64,000 nt of DNA, taken from the NCBI GenBank assembly GCA_030141605.1, contig JAQGDQ010000048.1, positions 558,001 through 622,000 of the forward strand. Direction: 5' to 3'. A model generated the notes under the pieces. It worked only from the letters and a program-made list of their open reading frames with translations. It was not told the DNA's origin and did not search any database. This document shows positions 11,787 to 24,200 of the stretch, piece by piece; positions within the stretch are counted from its first letter, which is position 1, and each line of letters opens with the position of its first letter. The position numbers and the translations under genes were made by a program. This DNA comes from Tubiluchus corallicola (taxonomy: Eukaryota; Priapulida; Priapulimorpha; Priapulimorphida; Tubiluchidae).

Positions 11787-13850
11787 CTGCAAAACATTAT
11801 TAAATTTACACTGCTAACCTCATGGTTTCTCACTGAACCAGTTCTATGCATAAAATGAAATGCATAAAAATTATTCAGTTATACAATCATTTGCTCTAAA
11901 TATTAAATTACGGAACAAACAGTAAGCTCGAAATTTAAAAAAACTGAGGATAGGCCTGTTTTGACTTATCTAAAGAATGAACTTAATTTCATTACTACCA
12001 ATAAATGCTTCTATGTACAGTAATGATTATAAAGCCAGTCAAAATGGTAAAAAAACAGGAAAAAAATCAATACCAAACTACAAAAATTAGGTGTTACAGC
12101 ATCCAAACAGTGGCTCTCTGTTAGTATCTCAACATGCATTTTCTCCTTTCAAAACACGTTATTTTTAAGTGCACATATGAGTAATAAGTATTAAGAAAAT
12201 GGATGAGAAAACATTATTACAGCGATGTCCGAAAGTTGCCAGATGCCATTGTTAGTTACTACAACAGTTACTATACAAATATAGTTTTTCTGATATAAAT
12301 AATGCTAATTTTTACCATGTACATCATTAGCAAAACTGTCAAAACATAATAAGGAAAAATTGGAAACTGGGGTCTACGGATTCAGTAACCTTGAGTCCAA
12401 TCATTCTAGGCCTGCAACACTAAAAGTACTACTCTACGAAGTTACAATAAGCAGTCTTCTTGACAAAAGTAAGAAGTAATTATTATGTAACAGCCAATCA
12501 TCTTCTGCAGTATTTTAACTGGCTCACCTGTGGAAAACCAGACATCTCATCCATAATTTGTGAAAAGATAGGTTTCTACATAAATACTTATGGCAGTCAA
12601 AGAGCCATCCAGGGTGCATTCCTGTCAATGACTCTCTTGTTAGTTAACTATTTCATTTAGCACCTGTAATAAAGTTAATAACTTTCTTATTTCTATCAAA
12701 ATATACTATATCTAGAATTAAAATACATTTAAGTTATAAGGCAGTGTCTGGTGTATAGGAAAAAAGGTGCCAAGATTATAAAAAACCTTCTTGTAACTTT
12801 TTTCCAACATCATAGTTTGCTCTGAAAGCCGTTACCAAAGCTGAAATGGCCATAAGGAACTAAGTTAGTTTACCTAATCCTAAATGCTAGACCTTCATTT
12901 TAGCAGCTCTAGCACTTCGAAAAAAGTATTCAGTCATAAACGACTGGCATTCCCTCAGTACGGAGCACTACAAGAACAGATCAATTCAAGAAGAGATCGG
13001 ATATGCATGGGGAAGACAATTCCGCAAAGTTATACGATCTGTTCCAGACCGAGTGGACTCTAAACGTCCTTTAATTACCCAGTGCTTCTGCAACTACCAT
13101 TTCAACTTTCCACTTAATCAGGTTAACCTGCTTAACTGACTTTTACATTTAACCACAGTTAAACCACCACTGATCTTTCTTCCTCACAGCAAGTGCCACT
13201 AGGAGGCACTTCCACCATTAGGAGGCATAAGGAGAGAGAAAACTATAGTATAAGTAAAAAACCTACACATCGGCTTCGGCTTGTCGATCTATGGTAATAT
13301 TATTACGGTAAAAAAATATTGTTAGGGAATTTGCTCAAACTATTAATCCAACAGACTGGCTACATAAAACAGTACATTTAACGAAACAGTAAAGTTCATT
13401 TTAGCATACTTTCTTTAAATAATGCAGGGCCATAATCATAATGGAGTATCAGCAAGCTTGAAACACAATACCTTTTGATCCCAGACAAATATAACTAGAA
13501 GGCAATTTTGACTTTTTTAGTAATTAATAAGCCAATAATTTGAAAATTTTAATCGTCGAGAATATCAGTGATAAAATAACATTCAATAAACATTGAAGGG
13601 CGCGACCATACTATAAACTATTGCTGCCTTAATGAAATCTGAAAGTCAAACGCACCGTTTAAATTTCATTGATGTATTAAGTAGAGCCCTTGAAACGATA
13701 AAAAAGCGAGAGGGGGGTCGGCCGCTGACGTATATAGATATATTGCAAAAATATTTAGCAAACACAACTCTAGATTTGAGTGATGCATGATGCATCATGG
13801 GCACTATAGTGGCAAATAGGGGTGCCTACTGCCTGGCATCAACAGGTGGA
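11787..13850. other. Upstream side of DNAJC4; missing first exon and promoter expected here
   Basis: The DNAJC4 exon at 11786 begins with one base of a split codon, so a coding exon ending in phase 2 is required further right. I saw no convincing ATG-donor block. A plus-strand stretch at about 12925-13010 translates as VINDWHSLSTEH and looks like a decayed C-terminal piece of a LINE (family pattern VINDWNSLP), weakly supported. The rest shows nothing recognisable. Confidence 0.35.
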
Positions 13851-16800
13851 GTGAGCCATACCATACCATACTGACACTCTTACAATACAAGAGTGGTAGA
13901 GGTTAATGGAGCAAGCTCATTGTAACCGCATATTTCGTATCTAAATATCTGTCCAGCTTGTTCTTGAACTTGCTCACTGAAGAATATTTAGCAATTTCAG
14001 CTGGGAGTTGATTCCACTCTCTAACCACTCTTTCCGTGAAAAAATATTTTCTATCATGTTTTAGAGCATATGAGCACATAGACGACGAATCGTGAATAGT
14101 AACTGTTGGAGTTGTTCACTTCTTAGTAATACAGATAGCAGATACACGCCTTTATGTTGTTAACTGTGCGAAGTGCACAATTATTGTTATTCTCTATAAT
14201 TGTCTATACAGTTTCACAGGTTGCAGGGGGTGGGTTGGATGGTCTTACAGAAGGATACAAACCAGTATATCTGGTAGTTATGACGATTTTGAACAATTTT
14301 TGCTTCTTTTGTAGCCCTTTTGCTTACTGTTGCTTACTGCCAATCTTGTTGGTTAGTTAATTCTTTTTTATTTACTAACATTTAATGAAAAACGTTGGTA
14401 CAGTTGACCTATAAAAGCCTGCTACAATGTGAGCAATTATAAGTATTGCAAAAATTGAAATGTGTTATCGTAGTTCCAGAGCTGTTTACAATTGCACTAT
14501 TTTGTAGCAACCATAATTAGCTAATTCAATTGTAGAACAGGCTTCTCTCAATGAAGATGAATAATGATACAAAATTGTATTTGCCTGACACTGTTTGACT
14601 GGGCTATAAAATTCGCACTTTAGACTAAAGTATTTCACATGTTGTCTTGCATCATCAAAATTAATCATCTGTGCCATGCTATTACATTTGTTCTGGAGAT
14701 TAATAGTTGAAGAAGAACAAGAACACTGTTCATGGTTACTCACTCCAAAAAAGCTTGTCTAAGATTTTTTGCTGCAGTGCATTAAATTTTATGATGTTAC
14801 TAGGCTAGGGCTAGTTTGAGTTTTGAAAATGATGGTCACGATAGAATCAGCAGTACATGATGAAACAATAATTAGAGTCACAAAGTTAATTATGTAAACT
14901 GTAATAAAATGTTATTGCTCAGTGTTTATATAGTGTTGATTGGATTGCACTTCTTTATTGCTTTATGGACTGTCTATAATATTGTAATATGTCCTATTTC
15001 TTCTAGTTCTTTTGTCACAGTTCTTTCAGCAGCTCACTGTATAAAGCTCGCAATGTGGTTGAAGATGACTGACATTACTCGTCTCTACTTTTATTAATAT
15101 GTCGCGATAAACTAAGTTCAGCTATGTAGTATGTAGTATTATTGCAATTGGGGTTACAGTTAGGGTTATGGTTAGGTCTAGGCTAGGTTGAGGGTATATT
15201 AAATTGTATGGGGGAATTGCAAACTCCTTCCAATTTTGGTGACAGATTAAATTTTTGCTTGGTACTAGGATACGTGAAAGCAAACAGATCAACACTGACT
15301 TAGGAAAAAGGTATGAGATATACTTAGGTAAACGTTGTCAGTTGTTTCTTAAGTGTAAGTGCCACCTTGTGTCAGTTGTCATGGTATTGTGAGGAAGCAA
15401 GGTCAGTGGTGGTATGGCAAAAGGATCAGATGTGTCAGTATATGACAAATTGAAATGGTGTTGCAGAAGAGTTGGCTTTTTGAAAAAACATTTAGAGTCC
15501 ACTCAGGCTGGAACGGATCATGGAACTTCCTTGGATGGTTTTTTCCTAGTCTCAAGTCTCAAGTCTTTCATTTTGTTACTGCTATTATGTGTTACTCACA
15601 CAGTAACCATACTTACATTGTCTTTCCCTATCGATGTAGAACCTTTCCCACACCGAAACGCATTTGTCAAGTTTGTGCCCACGTGTCTAATAAGTTAATA
15701 TCATTTTTGAGTTTGTGGTAGTCATTCCTTGACTTCAGTATCCTGTAGATTCTTGTAACAACTGCAAACATTTTCACTGATGATTTTAAATTGTTTGGTA
15801 GATTGTTGATGAACATAAGGAATAATATAGGCCCTAATACACTTCCTTGTGGCACTCCGCTCTTGGTGGGTCTTCATGAAAATTTTGCAGAATTGATTCT
15901 AAATGCGAGCGGTCTTTAAGAAACTCTTTTGTCCAGTGGTGGTGGTTGCCAGAGATCCTATGTGTGGCAAGGTTTAACATGAGCTTTCTAAGTGGAACTT
16001 TATCGAAACCCTTGTGCAAATCATAAAATATTACGTCAACAGAAGACTCTTCGCCAGAGGTGCTTGCCAGTCATTTAAAGACTGAAGTAGACTTAAAATG
16101 CAGAAACTTCTTTTTTATGAATACATATTGAGAGACAGTAATAAGCTCGTTTGCAATGAGATAGTCGCAAATAGCATATGTAATTACTTTCCCGATCAAG
16201 AAATTTACATATAATTGATGTTAAGTTTATTGGTCTGTAGTAGGTTTTTAGTTCTTGCTCCCCTTTCTTGAAAATAGAGACACAATTGAATTCTTCCATG
16301 CTTGTGGCAATTTTCCCTCATTAAATGATTTTTTAAAAACACATACTAATGGTGCTGTTAAACTTGTTACTAATTGCTTTATTGTAAATGGGTGAATACC
16401 ATATGATCCTATGGAGGAATCAGCTCTGAGATCAGCTATGGCTTTGGATATATTCTCTTCAGTGAGTGTTCGATGCAGCAGGTTTGTGTTTGGTGCAGCA
16501 GCTTGATCATCTTCTTCAATGAAAACACTAACGAAGTATTCGTTAAGTAGCTCAGCTTTGCATGCATCATCAGCAACTGCTTCTCCATTTTCCTTTAATG
16601 TAGGTACCTTGTCTCGTTTCTTTAAAGCAAAACTGGACCCAATCATGAAGGTCAAAACAATCTACTCTTTAAAATATTGAAAGGAAACATACTATTTTTT
16701 TCCAAAAATGGCTTACGTCAAAAGAATTTTACGTCACAAGCACAATTTCATGTTCGCTCCACTAGTTCTTCGCCGTTATGTGTATTTGACTGCTAATTAA

Positions 16801-17510
16801 ACGGGCACTAGCGCCTGCATTTCGGAAATGTATTACACAAAAACAGGTGCTGTACCTCTAAGTTCAGATGTGTTAGTTTCTGACGAACTATACAAATTCG
16901 ACAGCTCATGCGTGAGCACAGTGCTAAATTTGAAATTAGAATTTTTATCTTAAAACATGCTAGTTTTAGTATAACGCACTGAATGTCTTATAGTAGCACT
17001 GAACTTCAATTTTCACTTTTGCAAACATGTGCAACATGCTCGTGGAATATTTTTGCTGTTGAAAATTATGTTAGTTTGTGATGTCTTCAATAGTTGGGCC
17101 CGCCCTGCTGTTAATTAAGTTTTTAATCTATTATTTAATTATCAGAAACGTTTATGTAGTATTAATCATGTTAAAATGTATCCTTTTTATCGGACTTGAA
17201 AATGGGGATAATAATATGAAAAATCATCATGTCTCCCTTTAAATTGTAATTGATATATACCCAGAAGTGCTTAGGATGCGATTTTTGGACATTACTAGTC
17301 GTTTTTCGTAATTTTTCTTTGCTTTCCTTATAGTTTTTGTTGGAGTATTTCTTTGTTTAACATACAAGTTGAAGCTAGTAAGATGTTGCCCAGTACAGTA
17401 TTATCTCTGTTTAGACCATTTAGATTTTACAGCTTGATGAGCTTCTTTCGTCATCCAGGCTGGTTTGAGTTTACCAGTTTTGCTCGACATGATGGACAAC
17501 ACTGACAACC
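13850..17510 (-). mobile_element. Degenerate CR1/Jockey-group LINE, frameshifted and interrupted
   Basis: Translating the minus strand from right to left gives LINE pieces in the correct order. First come linker residues KPAWMTKEAHQAVKSKWSK (about 17400-17480) and TIRKAKKNYEKRL (about 17290-17340). Then come RT fragments in several frames at 16655-15667, including YYRPINLTSIICKFL, HKGFDKVPLRKLML and MPQGSVLGPILFLMFINNLP. Last comes the C-terminal FFTERVVREWNQLPAEIA at about 13915-14060. Frameshifts, stops and a changed catalytic motif (FAVVT where FADDT is expected) show it is dead. The gap between the last RT piece and the C-terminus (about 1.6 kb) is larger than the family needs, suggesting later insertions. 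No endonuclease domain was recognised to the right of 17510. Confidence 0.8.
15150..15195 (+). repeat. Short degenerate TTAGGG-like repeat
   Basis: gggttacagttagggttatgg followed by gttaggtctaggctagg: a few imperfect copies of a telomere-like hexamer inside the dead LINE interval. Too short and degenerate to be a true interstitial telomere. Confidence 0.4.
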
Positions 17511-19304
17511 ACATAGTTATTAATAATTCAAAAATTCTGCAGTTGAAAAATTAAGAAAAAAACATATTTTTAAAACTGCGACTGTAATTTTTCTTCAGGT
17601 GAAAGCAAATTGGTGCACAACTGCACATTAGGCTAGACATGCACTAACACCAGATATGATGATAGTAAAGTAGTGCTGATTCTTGGTTTGGCATTTGTAG
17701 CAGGTCGATAATGTGACTGCCAAAGCACTGCTTCTGAAAGAGTCTATCTGCCTGTTCTTATTGAGGAAGTGTGTGCATACATCCAAATGTAGTTGACACA
17801 ACTGTTTGTTCAAAACGTGTTTTTTATTGGAGCGTAATTCTGGCCTAATATTTCACAATTTTCCACTGTACAGTGCAGTTCTTACAGTTCTTGAGTATTG
17901 CTGTTGAATGGGCAAAATTTAATTATAGTGCTACTGCATTTTTGCTTGTCGCGGTCTTAAAAAACTGATTCGAACAAAACGCTTGAACAAGGGTATCGGC
18001 ATGGGTAAGTAGCTGTGTTTTGCAATATTGGTATCAAGGAAGGAAAATACATTTAATGTTTTTGCATTTTTAGATTTGAACCGAGCGAATTCACGAGAGG
18101 CTTTACTGCATTGGTTAACTGTTTGCTGTGGATTAGAAGTCCGTGCTATGAAAGTAAAGTTTCGTACTTAGTGGATCTGCGGTTCACAGGCTTCACTTCA
18201 CCTTTTCCAAGGTGAGCACAACCTATTGAGGTGTAAGAGCAGATTATTTTCTTCTGACGTCATTATTATGGCCATTCCTGTTTTTGCATACGAGTGTCAC
18301 CCTTCCCCTTCATTACATTTCGTTATAACAACTCTGTGTTTTCTCTTTATTCCATAATTTCTCTAAATGCCCTTACTAGTCGTTCAACTGTTTCTATTTC
18401 TGTTGTTTTTATAGTCTCTATCCTTACATTATACTTCTCACAACTTAATGCATGTTCTGTTGTATCTTCCTGAATCCTGCACTTAGGGCACAGTAAATTT
18501 TCCCATTTAAAGTACGTCCTTAAAAACTTCCCTCTTAAAGTTATATTACTTTGCATTACAAGTACCTGTTTGAATTGTAATTGTAATTTATTATCACTTC
18601 AACATGTATTTACATTGCAATTTGGATTATTATCTTTTATAACTATTATGCACTATAACTAGAAAATGAAATATAGTTACAATAATTGTAACAGAACTGC
18701 ATTAATATATTATAGCTTGGTATAGTTAGGGAAAAAATTCCAAATATAATTACAAAAATTTAACAGAAGTATATTAACATAGTTACTAAACTACATAATA
18801 GTTTATCAACAAGAAATAGATGCTGCGTGGTGGTCAAGAAGCAAAGCTTGTAAGACCAGCATGAAAAGTGAAGAAAAAACTACTTAATTTACAAGAGAGA
18901 GTATTATAGAAAAACAGGGAATAGTTAAGATAAAATAATAGAGAAAAAGAGAGAAGAAATGAAATAGAAAAGAGTTCAGCAGAGACGTAATGTGTAATCA
19001 TTTAATGCAAAAGTATGAAAATATAAACTGTAAACTGTAGTTTAAACGATCCTGTGTCAGACTTGCGTAACTTTGAGGCAGTGACTAGTGATACAGATCT
19101 ACATCTAGAAAGCAGTAAAGCTTTAAAAAATACAGATCCGTATCCTGAAAGGCATTTACTAAAGGTACAGATTGATACGTGTACCGAAATCCGCAAGAAA
19201 ATACGGTTCCGTCTCTGGAAAGGGAGTGAATAAAAAAAACACAGTACACCTAGTGTTATTTTGGCATTGACAGATTCGGTGTCAGTATTGAACAGTGCAA
19301 CTGT
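17511..19304. other. Intergenic, mostly unassigned sequence
   Basis: Apart from the short LINE tail at 18340-18560 I see no gene. A good donor-like string (atgg/gtaagtagc, about 18003) could end a non-coding first exon of CEP170, but nothing else supports it. The minus-strand open stretch 19002-19340 has no recognisable content and runs into the LTR. Confidence 0.35.
18340..18560 (-). mobile_element. C-terminal fragment of a second LINE-like element
   Basis: The minus strand reads LRGKFLRTYF then CPKCRIQEDTTEHALSC, a CxxC...H...C pattern of the sort found at the carboxyl end of several LINE reverse-transcriptase proteins, followed by a Glu-rich end and stop. Nothing of its RT is seen to the right, so it is a short remnant. 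The family is unclear. Confidence 0.5.
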
Positions 19305-19631
19305 AACATTGTTGTGTTTTGTTTCTCTTGGAAGGCTCATAGAGAACCAGAAAACACTTCGTCAAATTAAACTAGTTTATTAAGCGAGAATTCTACAACA
19401 CAAAATTATGAAGGAACGCGAAATGATTACACTAAAATGTTTGAGTGTATCTGAAAATACAAGTATACAAGAGAATGTGTAAGTGGCGTCCGTGTGAATC
19501 TGCGTGTGTGTGTCAGCGGCCTGCTTCGCCTTATATAGCGTGCCCGAGAAGCTTCTAGAAGTTCCTTTCCATAACATTCTACAATGTTCTATTTAATTCT
19601 AATAGATGCCAGCGATCTCCACAACAAACAT
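19305..19631 (-). mobile_element. Solo LTR of an LTR retrotransposon with 5-bp target-site duplication
   Basis: The LTR occupies 19310-19626 (317 bp), flanked on both sides by aacat (19305-19309 and 19627-19631), an exact 5-bp target duplication. Its ends are tgttgt and acaaca, a perfect 6-bp inverted terminal repeat with the TG...CA rule. Read on the minus strand it has U3 with a heat-shock-element-like motif, then TATATAA (19531-19537) and further on AATAAA (19376-19381), i.e. ordered promoter and poly(A) signal as in an intact LTR. No internal gag/pol sequence adjoins it, so it is a solo LTR left by LTR-LTR recombination. The intact TSD suggests a fairly recent insertion. Confidence 0.85.
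19531..19565 (-). promoter_or_regulatory. TATA box preceded by heat-shock-element-like motif in the solo LTR
   Basis: On the plus strand 19548-19560 reads gaagcttctagaa, three alternating GAA/TTC blocks at the correct 2-base spacing (the minimal trimeric HSE). A fourth block, gttcc, is out of register by one base. On the minus strand this sits about ten bases upstream of TATATAA (19531-19537). The motif arrangement is visible; heat induction is inference. Confidence 0.55.
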
Positions 19632-20164
19632 ACCGCTTGGAGTCTACATTACAATTTTTTAAAGTGCTATAATTAAGTGTTGGGTAAGTATACATACAAG
19701 TGACGAGGATATTTTTGTACATAAAAGCCACCATTTGCTGATTTATAAAACCCGAATTGTAGTAACATCTGGTATGAAAATATTTGAAATTTGTTTAGTT
19801 ATATCTAATAAAACATAGTAAAATTGTAGTAACATCTGGTATGAAAATATTTGAAATTTGTTTAGTTATATCTAATAAAACATAGTAAAGCAATTTTTAA
19901 AACCAGTGTAGCTTTGTATTTAATGTTTCTGGCAATGTTGTTTCAAAGTGTGAAAGTTGCATTTGATTTAATTTTTTTTTACTTGACTCAGTGACTGTAT
20001 TCGTCAACTAAACTAGAAGTAATTCATAATAATCACCACAGACAGGTGGCTGGCAACCCATTGAATAAGTAATATGTAATAGTAGTTATAAAACAGTTTA
20101 AAACTTTCTCAATTTATTTCAGATTGTTTACTAAGACACTGAATAAACTAATGTTACAAATTCA
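19632..20164 (+). other. Immediate 5' flank of CEP170
   Basis: Contains the 67-bp tandem duplication. A good acceptor (aatttatttcag ending at 20122) suggests that a non-coding exon part begins at 20123 and runs into the start codon, so the true promoter lies further upstream. An in-frame TAA at 20144-20146 precedes the ATG. Confidence 0.4.
19755..19888 (+). repeat. Tandem duplication of a 67-bp unit
   Basis: Copies 19755-19821 and 19822-19888 begin aattgtagtaacatctgg and appear identical by eye, about 280 bp upstream of the CEP170 start codon. Identity of the copies implies a very recent duplication (or an assembly artefact). Confidence 0.9.
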
Positions 20165-23100
20165 ATGATGAAACCAAGGCCATGCTGGGCTTTGAAAGAT
20201 GATAAAGGTGGAGTGCACAAAATTACTTACACTTTAGTCTTTATAGGACGAACCGAATGTGACATTTTATTGCAGGTAAGTTATTCTTATTTGCATTTGC
20301 ACTGCTTGTTTTCAATATCAAATCAGGTTTGTAATTTTGGCAGCAAGTTATGAGTTTCCCTAAACAAATTGGTTGAAGTTTTCACACTGGTACAACATTC
20401 ACAAAACTGAGTATTTTAGTAATACTTTACAGTTCATTTGGTGCTTGAGAACGGATTATTTGCTTTTACATTATTTCTTATGGGAATAAATGATTCGGTA
20501 CTCAACCAAATGGGTTTTCAAACACTTTTTAGGAACGAATTATGGTCGAAAACCGAGGTATGACTATGCCCAAGTCAATTATTAGTAATTCAAATCATGT
20601 CTTCTTTTATTATATCAACAAACAAACAATTATTATTTGTCAGTATGTACTCATTTTGTATTAAAACTGGAAGGTCCGTGTATTTATAAGTTGAGTTTTT
20701 ATGGTTATTTTTCGGTTTATTTGTGTCTCAATGAATTATATTAGGAAATTAACTTAATGAGAAATAAGAATGACGCTGTCACGCTAAAAAACAATAAGCC
20801 TAAGAAATACTCACGTAAAGCAATATCAGTATCATATAGTAAATAAACTAAACTGCACATGACACAATATATTAGAAAACAATTTATAAAAAAGTACTGA
20901 AATAATAAGTTTTTTGAAGAGTGAAGAAGTTACCCAAAATTTTAAAATACGAGGTTGTTAAGTGAGTTAAGATGTACACTAGTATTACCACAGAAAGTTC
21001 TTATTGTATTTATTAATGTGTTAGGTCCCTTGAGAAAAGCTGTGGGGTGTAACGTCAGCATGTGCTATTAGCTATAAAGATTGTGAATCCACCTTTAATA
21101 ACATGTTACTTAAGTTGAGTATGTTGATCTTGTAGTTCTGTGTTGGTTCTGCATTAGAAAACAACTTAGAATTTTTCTACGTTTCTGTTTTTCCTAAATA
21201 CTCAAGCATTTCAACATTCAGATTTGTTAGTTTGATTTATTGTGGTAGTTAAATCTTTAAGTGTTAAATCTTTGTTGCTCATTGTACTGAATGAATGATC
21301 TATTTTTAGTCTCGCAGTGTTGATAACCACCATGCTGTGTTATCACTAGATAGTAGTACTGATAAACTTCAAGTAAAGGACCTTGATAGTTTGAATGGGG
21401 TAAGTTACTTTAGAAACTGTTAAGTTCACTTTTTATTAACATTATGACCTGTTAATTAGCAGGAGGAGGACATATTTACCATTTTTGAATTGATTCTCAC
21501 CAGATCCAGATTAGTTCTTAGATTAATACTGGTGGTCTGGTACTTGATTCTAGCTTATTTTAGCTTTTTTTAGACTCAGTTTTTTGGCTTTAGTTTATGT
21601 TATCAGTATGTACTTGTGTAATTTGTGTTTGACTCATATGCATGCCTTATTTGGATCACTGGCTCACACCAAATCGTTATATTAGCAACCATTAGACCCA
21701 AAGCTTGTAAACTTTTCAAAATTCTTAAACGAAGGCAGGTTATATCAGTACCAAAAATTTTATGAGTACTAAAGCTTATAGTGGAAATTTTGAATGATTA
21801 TCTGCTTGTTGGAAAAAATAATTTTGCTTGCTGTCTCTAAAGTTAAATGCATTGATATGGGATCTTCGAGTGTATGTGCCTGACTTTTAGTCCAAATTAT
21901 TTTTTGGTAACAAAAAAAGTCAGTTTTAGATTGAAAACTTTTGACTAATAAAGTGGGACAAATGCCACAGCTAATGCACTAGCCAGTATCAGGAAGGTTG
22001 TGCTCACTTGCTCACTCAGCTCTGTAACACAAGAAGAGTGTTTAAATTTGAGTTGTTTTTAAATGGATTCTGTTTTCACAAGTTATGCTAAATATTTATG
22101 GTTGTGTGAGGATGTTACATAAGTTCTCAGTCATATCCTGCATGCTTTAACCAAGTACTGTATAGCACTAGCTTGTGTTTCTATGCTGTCGGGATGTCAC
22201 AAATCTGAAATGACTGAATCCTAATCTAAATCGAATTTCATTTTATAAGATTTTTCTAATTTGGTTGCAATCCGAATTTCAGTTTAAAATAATTTTCGAA
22301 TTTGGGACAAATCCGAATTTTGATTTAAAATGACTTTCTAAAATAAATCGAATTTGGATCTCATTTTTTAAAAAAGTTTTTGAACCTAAAAATAGTTCGA
22401 ATCTATGCAGTTTTAATCAAATTGTAACAGATTGATAAGGCAGCGGTGATTTTCACGAAAAAAGGTACATGTAACTTGTCTAAGCAGTGAGCAGTACAGT
22501 TTACAGTAGTTCTGCAATAATAAAAAGTGTGATTTAGTTGTGCTAAAATAATACAAGAAATCTTAGCAGAAATCTTAATACATGAAACTAGCAGTTAAAA
22601 TTGTAACATGCTTTCGCGTAGGATTTTGCGAGCTGGACACATGCTGAAACTGAATATGGCAGCATTTGTTTATTTCAAGTAGAACAAAATTATCAAAAAT
22701 GGTAGCGATTTGAATAGTTTTGCCAAAAAATTTAAAGGTAAAAGAGTGTACAATTACTTCTGCAGCAAAGTGCTAACGAGTCGCTCTGTGGCCGAAGCTA
22801 AACTGAATTTTTTTTCAACAACTGTGCCCAAATTGGGTTAAATCCAGAGTGACATATGTAGAATTTCATTAAACTGAATTGAATTAAAGCTCCGATTCAA
22901 ATTCTTTGGAATCTCCAGTTCTGGCGGAACATCGTAACATCTCTCTGTTGTATGTGAATGTAATTGATATGTTATACTGTTGACAGTATATTTAATTTGT
23001 ATATTTGTAACGAGATTTTGTCAAACAAAGATTATTATACTGAGTTTCTCTTGCCTTAAGGATAGGCCTACTGATGTAATGACTTAATTGATTATATCAA

Positions 23101-24200
23101 TTCAGTTGCGGAAAAGGTCCTCAAAAACTACTTTTTTAGATAAAAATGTACATACGTGTAGATAGATAGTACGTGTCAGATATTTTAAAATAGCTGAGAA
23201 AGTCTCTGTACATGATGTAATGACTAATAAACAAATTGAAAATTTACTAAAAATTTTATTTTTTGTGTTTCTAGACCTTTGTGAATGATTCCAAAATAGA
23301 AGCACAGTCTTTTGTGCCCCTGACTGAAAATGATATCCTGCGGTTCGGATATGATATCCTTTACTAGATTATCAGTGTATTTGTTAGATTATCGACTAAA
23401 ATCAACTAACTCTCTATAATATTAATTTCGGTGGTATGGGGCATTTTATATATTGATACATTTAAGGACGCCTCCACCAAGAGGAGTGGCAACGAGTTGA
23501 TTAGAGGTTTCATTTTCGGCAATTCTTGCTTGGAAAACTGCTTACGCAAAGCCATTGTTATGACATCATTCCATTGTACTCTACCTATAATTTTGTTTAG
23601 TAAAAGCTGCTACTGGCTTTTTGTTATAAATGAGGATTGTGCAGGATGTTCGCATATTATTGATTATAAGCGTATCCATATGCAAAATATTTTGCGGGAC
23701 CTTTGCCAGTTTATTATTGATGTATGATGATAATGGCAAAAACATTTGGGTGAGACATTTTTTGTGCAAAAGGAAGTAATTAGCAAAGAGTGGATGCAGT
23801 GTTCAGTATTTATTGTGGCAGTGGGCAGTTCTCTAAATGAGAAAAACAGTAAAATCTCTAGAAGTTGATATTGTCAAGTAACACAGCAATATAATGTAGT
23901 AAATAACAGTTTTTCACAGAAAATTTTTGTGAGCAATAGTTGCTCTAAATCTACTTGCAATTTGCCTCTAGGATTGCAGGGTAAATTTAGCGCTTATCAA
24001 ATTTTTAAATTGCCTTTAAAAAGCTGAGTGACACTTTTGGTGAATTTGCTGATGAATTTGGTAATCTGTTAACAAGATGTTCTAAGGTGTGTTAAAATGC
24101 GAGAATGTTAGATATTCTCTGTATGAACAATTTTTTCTTGACTTGTCTCACATGCAACAACATACCGTGTTGTCTTGATGGAACCAGTACCTCCTTCATC
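20165..24200 (+). CDS. CEP170: CEP170 exons 1-4: forkhead-associated (FHA) domain
   Basis: The first three exons and the start of the fourth encode the whole FHA fold, a phosphothreonine-binding module. Seen are FIGRTECDILLQ with the conserved GR, SRSVDNHHAV with the Ser and His of the phosphate-binding loops, DLDSLNGTFVN with the NG loop, and ILRFGYDATTYRVV. These match the N-terminus of CEP170 nearly motif for motif. Borders are phase 0 at 20275/21310 and 21399/23275; the third border splits the Asp codon of FGYD (G/AT) across an AT-AC intron. Confidence 0.93.

Noticed and set aside
13783-13800. Palindrome around atgcatgatgcat
   Set aside because: Short symmetric AT-rich string of a kind expected by chance; no context.
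15150-15195. TTAGGG-like run as an interstitial telomere
   Set aside because: Too few and too imperfect copies; listed only as a short repeat.
15414-15698. 94-codon open frame in the LINE interval
   Set aside because: No family features; lies between pieces of a dead LINE.
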